Source of the DNA: Schistosoma mansoni
Lineage: Eukaryota; Platyhelminthes; Trematoda; Strigeidida; Schistosomatidae
DNA: 64,000 bases
Direction of reading: 5' to 3'
Assembly: GCF_000237925.1 (NCBI RefSeq)
Contig: NC_031501.1
Location: forward strand, 5,958,166-6,022,165
A model generated the notes under the pieces. That model worked only from the letters and a program-made list of their open reading frames with translations. It did not search any database and was not told the origin of the DNA. Made by a program: the position numbers and the translations under genes. The first letter of the stretch is position 1. Each line of letters starts with the position of its first letter. Positions 11,127-23,800 of the stretch are shown here, piece after piece.

Positions 11127-11645
11127 TGCCCCCCAAAAGCCCTGGTACGGCCGAGAGTGGAGAGAGTCAGCTCTCCCTCTCAAAATGACTTCACATGACC
11201 ACGCGTACACATCCACCTCAAGGGAAGTCCGACTCACTGCCTTCTCGTGATGGATGTGTTGTTTACGAAATTGAAAGGACGAAAAGCGAATGTCCGGCAC
11301 TTTAATCGGGTTGTTGGACACGGCCAGTTCACCTAGGGGAATTGGAAAACCCTGATTACAAACCAATATTGCACATGGGCTCCAGTATCTTGAGGGAACA
11401 AATGGCGTACGAATCAATCGTTGGTCACCGGCTACCATGGGACTGCATCTCCTCACGATGCTCCACTGCCTTGTGGATCGGACTTTAAGGTCGGAGGCTC
11501 CGGATGTGGCCCCCGGAGAAAACCACCTGCTTCGGTATGAACACCCGGGCAGTATCACATCTCTCACACAAATAAATGAAATGATGATTGTGTGGCGCAT
11601 ATATATCTTTGTACCAATATTTATGTGTTTAAATAAATAAATAAA
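11127..11645 (+). repeat. ~500-bp TAAA-tailed repeat (family 3), full copy
   Basis: Begins 'ccctggtacggccgagagtg', contains 'caccggctaccatgggactg' and 'gaaaaccacctgcttcggta', and ends 'tatttatgtgtttaaataaa' with tandem TAAA units. The short tandem tail suggests mobilisation by an RTE-type LINE. No conserved reading frame is shared between copies. Confidence 0.78.
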
Positions 11646-12215
11646 TTTATATCTGTGGATGTACGAATAGATATTATGAGATAACAATTGTGAATCAGAA
11701 AAACTAATTTAAGTCTATCCGTCAATGTTGTTATATAAAGTTTCATTTTTTTCAACAATGAACTATACTAATTATTTTAAAGAATATTTACAAGCAGCTC
11801 AACTTTTTAATGCTTAGAATGCAATTCAAATTAAAGACTCAATGAGTAAGTTTTGAACCAATGTCAGTCAACTATCTCAGTCAATGAGATTATCAATAGG
11901 CCAAGTTGACATTTACCAGTAGAAACAAAATCTAGGACCAGGATATCTTATCGAGAACTTTTTACCATTTGATGTCAAATAAAGTAAACTGCGATGTCGA
12001 GTCATTTAGACTGCAGGTTATTTTCGGACTTTAACGACAGAACTTGATCAGTTATAATGATTGGTCTTCTATCTACATTCAAGTACTAATGTGTTAACTT
12101 CTGTAAAACTATCAACGAGTGATTATTCAGATAAATATTTTTTCCAAATTCTTCGACGTATAAACAATCGGGTAAAGTTCCTTGACATTCAAAATCTTTT
12201 TTGTTTTCTTTACAC

Positions 12216-12415
12216 NNNNNNNNNNNNNNNNNNNNNNNNNNNNNNNNNNNNNNNNNNNNNNNNNNNNNNNNNNNNNNNNNNNNNNNNNNNNNNNNNNNNN
12301 NNNNNNNNNNNNNNNNNNNNNNNNNNNNNNNNNNNNNNNNNNNNNNNNNNNNNNNNNNNNNNNNNNNNNNNNNNNNNNNNNNNNNNNNNNNNNNNNNNNN
12401 NNNNNNNNNNNNNNN
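12216..12415. other. Assembly gap (200 N)
   Basis: Unknown sequence. The bases before it (tttttgttttctttacac) form a pyrimidine tract like a 3' splice site, so an exon may start inside the gap. Confidence 0.98.
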
Positions 12416-14363
12416 TCAAACTGTTGAAACGTTTTATCCACCGACCCTGACTAACTATATACATATGTATATCATCGTAATATTCATCAACAGTAAGTCA
12501 ATGAATGAGTCGAAAATATTACGGTTAGAAATAGAGTTTTGGAAGAAAAGTAGTGAAGTAATTGATGGAGTTGACTGCATAGTGTACTAAGGATGTCAAC
12601 TTAGATATGTGATGACCTAGGCTTATAAAAAAGTTATTGTCTTTATAGTGATTGAATGTTGGTCTAAATTGTAGTCTTTTTATATTGGGTTTTCAAGATG
12701 TTAGAAATGAATCGTTAAATATTCTTTATTTTTATTTAAACCATAAAATTGAAATCTACCAGTTCTTTATCAATTCGTACATTTTATGTTTACGTTCAAT
12801 ATCGTTTCACTGTTGCCAATAGTAGCTCGTCAAAATAATTTGGGTTTGTCACGGTGATGACTACCTATTAGATCCAACAAATAGTTGGTACCATGGACCC
12901 TATGAAACGTAAACAATACAAAATATATCTTGTTATAGTTCGTAAATAAAGGCTACTAAAATGTCTGAAACAAAAGGAAATAGATTTGTGTTGCTCCGAA
13001 TTTACGTCTCTAGACTTGACAAGAATTATCCGTAAGTACTCATAGACATATGCACAGTCAACAGACAGTTCGAAGTATGATTACTGAACGCCTAAATAAC
13101 TCATGATGAAAGTATATGAAGTTTATTAAATTACAAATATATATGGAAAGAAAACACTAAGTATTTTTTATAGGCAAATATTTAATTAAGGTAGAAAGAT
13201 AACTAATACATTGTGAAAAGAAAGGAAGGCAAAAAAAACACTTGTTGATAGTAAACTTAACAGTTTCATTACAATTATTTCCTCTGTATAACGACTCAGA
13301 ATTAATTACACACTTTAGTGTGTACTAACATACTACCATGATAATTCATTATAAAAAGCAGTTAAATTAAAAATGGGGGGAAAAACCCCCACTTTTATTT
13401 GAAGCTTTAAAATTTATGCTACTAATAAAAATTATAAGTAGTTGAAGTAATATAAAGAATTTAAAAAAAACAAATGATCAGGCAATAAGTAGGTATAAAT
13501 CCATTCACTTATTATCATCATCTGTTCTACTTGGAACAGACAAGAGTACAAATTAAATTATCGAAATTATTTGTAAATAATAAAACTTACAAAAATGATT
13601 CATTTCAAATGGAGATTTATAAATAAATTAATATCAAAATGAGTTGAAAAAAACAAAACACATACACATATAATGCAAAACTATGAAAGATATTCATGCA
13701 TACATTGATCAAATACTTTAAAGTTGACAAAAAGAATCATGATGAGCATAGAGAAAAGGAAACAAAAATTAATTATCGTTATTACGTAACTTGGGCTAAA
13801 AGAAAAAAAGTATTGATTAATTTGAAGATTAGAAATAAAAAAAGGTATAAAGAAAGGTTTTACGACCCACATGGAAACAGAGTTGAAATCGTTTTCATGT
13901 CCTTGAAATAACTGCAAATTATTATTTTTTTTATTTTTGAAATGCACAAATTAAACATGGAACTACCTGAACAAATAGTAGAATATTTTAAAAGATAAGT
14001 TGACTGAAAAATAAGGCGAATTGTACCGGGATTTTACCAGAAATAAAAAGGAAACAATATAACTTATGCCATACAAATACATAGTTAGATAGATAAGGCA
14101 GGATTCAAGAGGTTAGATGATGATGATGATCAAGAAGAAGAAGAAGAAGGAGGAGAAACAGATGTAAAGGTTGTGTTGCAATAATAAACATTTTACAATA
14201 TACAATTACATGAAAAGAGAACCGGTTTAAGCAACGATAAACAAATGTACTTACCAAGAAAAAAACGATTAAGGCCTATATATATATATATATATATATT
14301 AAAGAAACAATGATAATAATAAGTGTTAACTATTTAAATTATATATATATATATATATATTAA
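12416..14363. other. Intergenic region between the convergent genes
   Basis: Holds the cyclase 3' untranslated region (minus strand) and probably the IFT74 3' end. Visible items are a hairpin at 13374-13390 (gggggg/ccccc), an AATAAA on the minus strand at 13400-13395, a GAT/GAA repeat at 14117-14150, and AT runs at 14279-14300 and 14341-14360. No further gene is seen. Confidence 0.55.
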
Positions 14364-14886
14364 TTAGTGGTATATATGATCAATTACTTGACAAGTAGAT
14401 GTTAATTGCAATTCTGGATCACTGGCCCATTTACGATTGTCTATTGAATATTTCAATAAATATTTCTGATTCTTTTGTTGATATTTATAATCTTGAACTG
14501 AATTAGGCATTCTTGGTTGTTTGATTTGATCATTTCGATGTATAGATTGGTCATCATCATTAACATCACTAACATAAAAATCATGTTCATGATGATAATA
14601 TTGTTGTTGATCAGAATGATTATGATGATGATGATGATGGTGTTGATAACGATGTCGACGATATGATGTTTTACGTGATAATGATAAAAATAACATATCA
14701 GATATAGTTGTATAATGACTAGATGTACCAATAGATGATGAACGACTTAATGAACTAATACAACCAGGTAAAATAAATCGATGCAAATTAACTGGTAATA
14801 GGTTACGTACATGTTCAGTACGTTTTTTTAAACGTTTTAAACGTGGACTAGAATGTTCATTTATCTCTTGTACTGAATTTTCAGCC
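14364..14886 (-). CDS. Adenylate cyclase terminal exon
   Basis: Acceptor ...atgtacag, phase 2 in; 173 residues and the stop TAA at 14366-14364. It begins [18 protein letters not shown], carries a His-rich run (14621-14640) and ends QVIDHIYH. An AT microsatellite (14341-14360) starts 3 bases after the stop, in the 3' untranslated region. Confidence 0.85.
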
Positions 14887-17800
14887 CTGTACATTAATAG
14901 AAAAAAAAAACGGACGACATTAATCCCATTCAAATATTACATAATTATTGAATATGTAAGGAACATAAGTTTTATCTCCTTATGAACAGTAAAAAATTGG
15001 ATAGGATATGTGTTCATGAATTTGTAGCGCACTAGAGTTTTCCTGTCCATTTAGTAAGTAGATGCTACATAAAGAGAATATAATTTCCACTGAAGATTTC
15101 AGTTGAAGCTCTAATTTTTATGCTATTTACTTATTTCATCCGGCAAATCGATGATGTGCTGCAGGAGTGTAACTCCACCTGTAGCTCCTCCGGAGGCTAT
15201 TGCCGGTCCCAAGCCTCTGGTAGAGGAGGAGGGTTGAGCATGGAGTTAGCGACCCCATCCTGTAGAAAACCAACTCGCTAAAAAAACATTAACCAGAAAA
15301 AAAACTGCAGGAGTGTGTTCAAAGAAGACATATGTAGTGAGATTGTTATATGATTATAATAACGTCTCCAGTGAAAATTACACTATTCTATGCACATCCT
15401 AAATGAACGGGAAAATACTCGGAATAATCGGAGTTGTTTATCCTCTTCATTATTTGTTTATACATTACCAGAGTGTCATGTTTCGAAGCCTTCTAGCTTT
15501 CTTTGCATTTCTTTCCTTCAATATTTCGGCGTTTCTCAAATAGAAATCATGTCCATAGTTATCTCCATACATTTATATGCTATGTCGTAGCGTTTAAATA
15601 GACGCTAATATTCATGCAGACGCAGAAGCGGAGGTAGCTTTATCTTATGTAGAGCTTTTCGTAGTTGGTGCAATTAATTGTGTAGATGATATTTGGTTTA
15701 GCCCCGTTTGTTGTGTTGTCCTTTGGTTTACGTTGCAAAGTTCGTGTTTGGATATAACTATCTTGAAGCTTAAACATGTAACCATTTAACAATAGAACTG
15801 CAAATGATACAAAATGATACAAAATTACGAATAATAATCGCGATAAAATACACCTGTTATTTAGTGCTACTCACTTACCGATAAGTTTTGAAGGAATTAT
15901 TTGGGATCTTGTTAGTCATATGAGGACCCACGTCAAAACCAAATAATATACTAAATGAGTTATTAGCAAAAAAGTTAAGGTCTGTAGTCAGATGCCTAGA
16001 GGCAATCAGTAAGAAGTTCTGAAACTAGATTTTATATAAGTTGGAACTAGCCAAGCAAAAAATAGTAATTACAATCTTGAGAAGACTTATGATCCTTATA
16101 CAGTTTTAAACGACGTCATCCAATGTTACAAAAGTAGGATTTGCTGATGAGATATACAAGTTACTACTTGACCTCTTATAGGATTTAGATATTTACTGAA
16201 AGGTAATCAACATCAGGTTTGCTTGAACCTCAGTACTGGCGAGTATAATCGCTGACACAAAAGTTGAGTTTTTCACCTACTGTAACCACCTAGCATCTAA
16301 AAACAGTGCACGCCATTCTGATTCACGTGAAAATACGGATTTACCGGATCCAAATAGAATACGATATTAATCACTAAATAGTTACTGGTCGGCGTAAAAC
16401 CAAAAACTATCGGCAATTTCATATTTCAAACTGAAACCATCAAAATGTCCATTTACTAAATTAACCACATCAGTAAGGTAAATATGCTCAGTAATATTGG
16501 TCATCAAAAATTAAGTATCGGTCTTGAGCAACAAACTACTTAATACCCTCTAAGATAATGAGGTGTGCATTTCAATAAACACTACGTGGTCGAGTCAAAA
16601 ATGAAGTAGAAATAGATAAAACATACTTGAGGATTTCCATTGAATTACATCCTAATCCATGTTCATCATCATTAGCATTATCGAATTTCCAACATCCATT
16701 CTGTATCTTCAATTCTTCATCATCTCCATTGTCGTTATGAGGAGCGTCAAAACCTGCATTATTGATTGCTGATGATATTATATTCAAACATGTTGCACTA
16801 AGAGATCGTGGTCGAACAAGTAAACAACCAAGTTGTGAATGACCAAAGTTTTGATGGGTCCATTTTTCAACATCTACACAAATTTGTTTTAAACGGTGTA
16901 ACAATAGTGGTGATAAAATGATAGTAATATTAATAGTAACAAAAATAATAAGTTTAGCTGAAGGGGTTTTATAGACAGTGATTTGATTATTAAGTTGTAT
17001 TTGTCACTGGATGATTATAGTTGGGGTACTACTAAAAAGCAGTGGAAACTGGGCAGCTTTTGAGTCCTAGTATGGAATTCCTTAGCAGTGAGTTATCCAC
17101 AATCATGAAGGGGATAAGGCTCGATACCTTTAAGCTTTGCAGCAGACACTTAACTATTAGAAGCACTGAGTCTGTAACCGATGGTATAATCCCAAACGTA
17201 ATTAATTTGTGACATACCGCGAAGATCATCCAAACAACAGTGGTGACAACTATTTTACTTTTAACATGTCTGAACTCCACCAGTTACGGTTGCCCACTCG
17301 AACTTAAGGAATATCTTGAAATAAGTTACTAGTGAACTGGATATAGTAATTTGGTCGAGAGAGTTATTAAGATCGGTTTCATATGTAGTATATATTTCTG
17401 GAGCGTTCAACGTCCAAGGTTCGATTCTTCGCGTGTTCATGGGTGCTCATTACTGAGAAACTTTATACTAGGATATGAAAGCTTTCCAATGTTATCTGGT
17501 TTTCGATTGTATTCCAGATGCGATCAGTCTGTGACAAATACAATCTGCAAATAGTAGGTTCTTAGATTGGTTCTACTCTAACCTACTTCACCTGGAATTT
17601 TACAGCGAAGACAGAGTGCATATGTCAAATGATTTTTTCAAGTGCTAAAATTAGTGCGATAGTACAAATGATTAGAGGCCTACATATTTCTTACATTATT
17701 TAAGTAGTCTACAATGACTTCTAAACCTTTTATTGAAACAATAAAGAACTGTGGATTAATAAACATCATAAATAAGGCTTCCTCTACACAATCAATCGGA

Positions 17801-20800
17801 TGATAAAAGAAAAAAAAATAAAGACAGAAAACGTTACGTCTAATAGTAAAATTACTATGAGTTTAGGTGGTGATGAAATCGACGGCATCCAGCTGTTTAA
17901 TCCTTGGACAATGAAAGTCAAAAATTCCGAAATATTGATATATTAGGTGAATCCAGACATCAAATGGTATCTTTAGGCCAAAGAATAGGGAAGAGATGAT
18001 AAACAAGGACACTATTGGATGAAGCCGACTATATACCTGGTAAAGGTCGTAGCCTATATGTTCTTGGTTAGATTAAGAGCAAATGTGTATTTACACCTAT
18101 CACGTATGTAAACTTTAATTCGGTTCGCCAATCACGATCTTCACATTATCTCACTTCAAACATGACTGTCAAAGCCCTAACAAAGTCAGTACATGAAGGG
18201 ATTGACTGTGATTCCGAGTCATGTTGATAAATCCATACTACCTGGTTGAGGTTCGCAGGGAATAACCACAACCAGTGGTTAGAGACATTGGGTGAGATGA
18301 CTCAAAATAAATCACAGTAGGGTAGGTCCATTCACTACTTCTTCTACTCTTGAGTTTTAGTATTCGTCTATACATACATTTAAACTCTTTTTTCTTAAAT
18401 TATATTCTTGAAATTTCGTCTTTCTCATTATCAATCTTACTACAATTATTTCCACTCCTCTGCTATTTATTGTTTTGATTTCATATGATCGTGCTGACAA
18501 AGTGTGGGGAACTTGGGCAAATGCCTATTTGTGTCAAGCTGTATGTTGAATATAACTGACACAAACCGACAAGGTAGAATAAAATGTATGGAACTTACCA
18601 TATTGCCAAGGGACTTCACCATCTACAATGTACTCATCTCCATGAAATCCTGATCTAGTGGAAAATTGACCACTTTCATTATTGATGTTATAACTGCCAT
18701 TATTATTTATACCATTTTCATGAAACAAGTCAATATCATATTCCCCATTGTTCATATCAAATGCTCGTTCATCATCATCATCTTCATCCAATTGTGAAGT
18801 GACTGTAGTCACTGTTTCACTGCCAATACCACTTCCGAAGCCGCCTACACCAGTACCATTATATCGTAGTCTACAAGTTCGTAAAGATGGTTGACGTGAA
18901 CATGCCCGATTAATTTGAGAGCTCTCCGGCAATAAGAATAAATGAGTTCGATGTAAACCAGAAGTTGGCAATAAATTTGCTTCATCTACAACATTTTTTG
19001 GTAAAAAGAACATATATTTCACGGGCCAAATCGAATAAATGTGAATTCAAGCACAACATTTAAGATTTATGATACGTTAAGCCAGTCTGACATAGACCAA
19101 ATGGTAAGCTCTCATTATTTGCTACGACTCAGCTGCATTTTTCCAAAGAAAGCACATGTCATTCATTGAAAACGTGGCTTTAATTTTAGGTAAGAACGGT
19201 GTATACTTATGGATGGGTGTACATATTATCCTAGATTCGGTTTCAACCAATAAATTTTCTTTCTCCTTGCCGGTCTCCACATACAATTAGTTGGTTTAAA
19301 CTTGTGTATAAAAAGCTTATATATCAGTATCAGACTCGGATGACCGCATAGTTTTAGAATAACTAAACATCACAAACTGATACAAGTTATAGAAATGCTG
19401 AAGAGTAAAGATTACAGAATAGCGATTTTATCCTGATTGGTTAAGTTATACGTGAAGTCACACGCAACTCGGTGTGAGATTTATCCAAGAAATTCTGAAT
19501 GAACTACCAGGTTAGAGATCGAGGATAATGCAATTTCACAATCGCTCAGTGCATGAATGTAGCATAACAAATATCAAACAATATTCACACCAGAAATGTT
19601 TCACTACAACTGGCACAACTTAGGACTGACGCGAATCAACTAGCTATCTAAAACTGAAACACTCACTAAAACCAATATCAAGCTAGGTAATGTCGTTTCT
19701 GATTTATGTAGCTCGTATAAAACGGAATTATGTGTGGATTTTTGATTAAACAGTTATAATTCACTGCTTCCGTTGACTACATTCAGCATGATCACCGGTG
19801 AAGATTGTCTTGCCTGCTCACCATGATGAACCTCTTTTGATTTTATATAGTTTAGGTAGCGTACATTTATCATTCAAGGACGCAAGTGGTACTTTAAAGA
19901 GACAAAAATTCAGTCTTCAAAATAAAAATAATGGGAAAAAGACAAATCCAGAAAGTTAGTATAGAATAAGTGGATTATTTATTTATGTATTTAAACACAT
20001 AAATATTGGTACAAGGAAGCACCAGATAAATATGCGCCACACAAATCTCATTCGATTTGTGTGAGGGCTGTGATATTACCCAGGTGCCCAGACCGAAGCA
20101 GGTGGTTTTCTTGGGGGGCCACACCCGGAGCCTTTGGCCTAAAGGTCTAGTCCACAAGGCAGTGGAGCATCGTAAGGAGATGCAGTCCCATGGTAGCCGG
20201 TCACCAACAGTTGGTTCATACGCCATTTGTTCCTTCAGGATACTGGAGCCCATGTGCACCATTGGTTTGGAATCAGGGTTTGCCAACTCCCCTAGGTGGA
20301 TCCTCCTTATCCACCAACCCGGTTAGACGCCGGACATTCGCTTTTCGTCCTCTCACTTTTGTGAACAACACCCTCGCCAAGAGAAGGCAGTGAGTAGGAC
20401 TTCCCTGGCAGAGGCTATATATTCGCGTGGCCATATGAGAGCATTTCGAGAGGGAGAGCAAACTCTCCCCACTCTCGGCCAAACCAGGGCATTTGGGGGC
20501 AGAATAAGTGGAACGTGGCTAGCAGTCAAATCCAGGACTCGCGTTTCGTCCTATTCAGGACTCTTCAGATAGATTGAATTAAAATTTAGAAAGTGTTTTG
20601 TTTATTGAAAGCTAACGATAATGAAGAAAAAAAACGTAGAAATGTAAAATTCGTTGAATAAGAGTGGTGTGTAGAAGTACAGATTCATTTGTTGAGATTT
20701 GAGACTTAATTTCCTCCAGAGGCGTACCAATAATACTTTGATCCCTCCAAATCAAAGTAGGCCAATCAAGAGACTCAATACTTTATTGCCTAAATCGTCT

Positions 20801-23800
20801 AACCAATAACTAAGTTATTCATTGAAATTGTGGATCGATCTAAGTTAGACCATCATTGATAACATGGACGTTGGATACTAACACTGTAAGCTATCGATTC
20901 AGTGGTTAATAGGTTAGTCTTTCATATGCAAGACCGAAGGAGGAGTCCCATACTAGAACGAAACGTCCATTCAGTGATTTTCTAAGTTTTTAGTGGTGGT
21001 CTAACTTAGATCGGTTCATGATTTCAGTGAAATTCAACAATCTCTACAACCCTATACTGATAATAGCAGAAAATCGGAAAAATGCAACTATTTTTCTATC
21101 CTATCGTCTTCTTTTTAAAAAAACGAAAGCTTACTTGTATCATTTAAACGATCAGAATTTTCACTTGTATTAGCGTCCGTTGTGAATTGTTCTCCATCCA
21201 CAGGAATCCAACCCATAACACGTAATTGTCTACTAATTTGTCTAGCTTCAGCTGCAATTTGTGCATCAAACAAACTATGATTTTGTAATGATTTTTGCTG
21301 AGTGAATGACAGTGGAATTCGTGATGATTTTGTATTGTTGTTACCTTGTCTACTATGACCATTGTTGGTGTCATTAATTTTATTAGACAATGATTTCATT
21401 GATTGAGTGTATGATAAAGATGAATTCAACTTCTCAATTACTGTTGTTGATAAGTTAGATATTGGTGGTGGCGGTGATGATGACGGTGATGCTGATATTA
21501 AGTGTTCATTAGTCGTAACATTATAGTTTAATGAATAATTTGTTAATTCCAATTGATCATGATAATCATAAGATGTACGTAATAAAGAGTTATTTTCAGT
21601 TTGAAAGCCTGACTTGTCTACATTATCATATTCGGAACTGGTTAGGAAGAGAAGAGAAAAGAGGAGAATGAAAAAGATGCTCTAGTTGTTGATAAAGTCT
21701 TTGAAAACAATAAATATTTAATCAGTTAAAAGATAATAAATGATTACTGTGTATAGAACATTATATGAATGAAACGAGAAATAGGTGAATCAATAGGAAT
21801 TTTACCTAATTCCAGTAAGATGGTGATAAATGAGTATGAATCTATTCTGTCAGTTGTGAGTTTACCTAGAAGATTCAAACTAGAATGGAAAAGCTAACTT
21901 AATGGATTTTTTCAGCTTATTTTAATTTGCAATGAAAAAATCTTGAAACAAATGAGATGAAGACGTGTTTTATTGGTTAAACATTTCTAATTGTGTTCGT
22001 TAATGTGTTGGTAACACAGAGAGTTGAAATAGATTCTAATGCCCTGGTACAGTCGAGAGTGGGGAGAGTCAGCTCGCCCTCTCGAAATGCTCTCACATGG
22101 CCACGTGCAGACAACCACTGTCAAGAAAGTCCTACTCACTGCCTTCTCGCCAAAGGGGTGTTGTTTACGAAATTGAGAGGACGAAAAGCGAATATCTGGC
22201 GTTTTAACCAATTTGGTGGATATGGAGGGTTTACTTAGTAGAGTTTGAAAACCCTGATTCCAAGCCAATGGAGCAAATGGCATCCAGGATCCTGAAGGAA
22301 CAAATAACATATGAACCAATCGTTGGTCACCAGCTATCATGGGACTGCATATCCTGACGTTGCTCCACTGCCTCGTGGATTAGACCTTGAGGTCAAAGGT
22401 TCCGGGTGTGGCCCCCCAAGAAAACCACCTGCTTCGGTCTGGGCACCTGGGCAGTATTCCAGCCCTCACACAAATCGAATGATTTATGTGGCTCATATCT
22501 AATTGGTGCCTTCTTGTACCAATGCTTATGTGTTTAAATAAATAACTTGAAGATAGGAATTTATAGTCCCAAAAGAAGATCATGAATTGATGATTCACTT
22601 TGGTTTGAAAATCTTTTTAAGCTTTCGTACATAAAACGCGTGAATCCCGATTACTCTTTCCATTTTTTTCTTCTTACTTGACTCCTCTCGTGTACTGCAC
22701 TATATTACGTACTAATAATCAGTAACTTATGGCCTTTTTAATTATTTTCAAATATTAGGCTTTTGATGTATGTGACACTTGATCCACTTATTTTCTTAAC
22801 ATTCCTCATAGTTTACCTTCATTTCCTTAGTCTTCAGTGTACATTATTTAGTATGCACCAACTTTAGTATTTAGTTCTGTATAGCTCTCATTCTGACCAG
22901 TTGTCTGTAATTATTAATTTTTCCACAGAAGCATGGTGGTACTTAGTTTGTTGATCCTTTTTGAATTACTCACGAAGTATTTCTCCGTCAAACTTAAACG
23001 CCTTAGAAAAATTCATGAACTAGGGTTTGTAAGCTGTATTGTTTGTATTATCAGGCGGTTACGTGGCTCTCGACCGGCCTTCTGTAGGACTGAGATATTT
23101 ACTATCGATTAGTCAGTATGTTGTAACCAAAGGTATGCTTATATGATCGTTTAGCGGTTACAGGTTACAATCTAACCAATACATTGCACAAAAAGCCGAG
23201 TCACTTCGATTGGTGGCCACGATTTAAGATTTTATGCATCACCCAAGAGTTTCGTCCGAATCGTTATGTGAATCTAACGCGGAGTGCTCATCAAAAGTAA
23301 CCACTTTTTGTTCCGCAGCTAACGGAACATATATGTGTATATTTATATACATAATGCATAGTAAAAATACTAGGTGATATGTGATACTTATGAGTGTGAA
23401 GTCGAAAAATCTTCAACTTTAACAACCCTATGATAAGTCAACATGACTATTCTATAGCAACAAAATGATCTAAATCGTCTGTAAATGTAAAAATTGTTTT
23501 AAAGGTAAAATACCACTGATCAAATATGAATCATACAGAACGAAGTGTGTTAGCAAACGAGAATATACTGGCAAAGAGAATATCATATACTCAAATATAC
23601 ACGCTTACCGTCCACCGCTTGTATGACTATCAGCAATACTAACAGTTCGATGTAGGTTTGCGACAGCAGATTGTTGATGTTGGTTAAAATCTTGTTCCAT
23701 GATAATAGTACAATTTAACTGGTCATGACTGTTGCTGTCACTAGTAGTATTCGATTGATTCTTAGAAAAATTTACGTGGTTCTTATCAGTAATTGATTCA

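Noticed and set aside
11118-11687. 189-codon minus frame
   Set aside because: It lies wholly inside a family 3 repeat and is not shared by other copies of that repeat.
13696-13911. Lys-rich 71-codon frame between the two genes
   Set aside because: It does not match the expected IFT74 C-terminus and overlaps an antisense frame in the cyclase 3' region.
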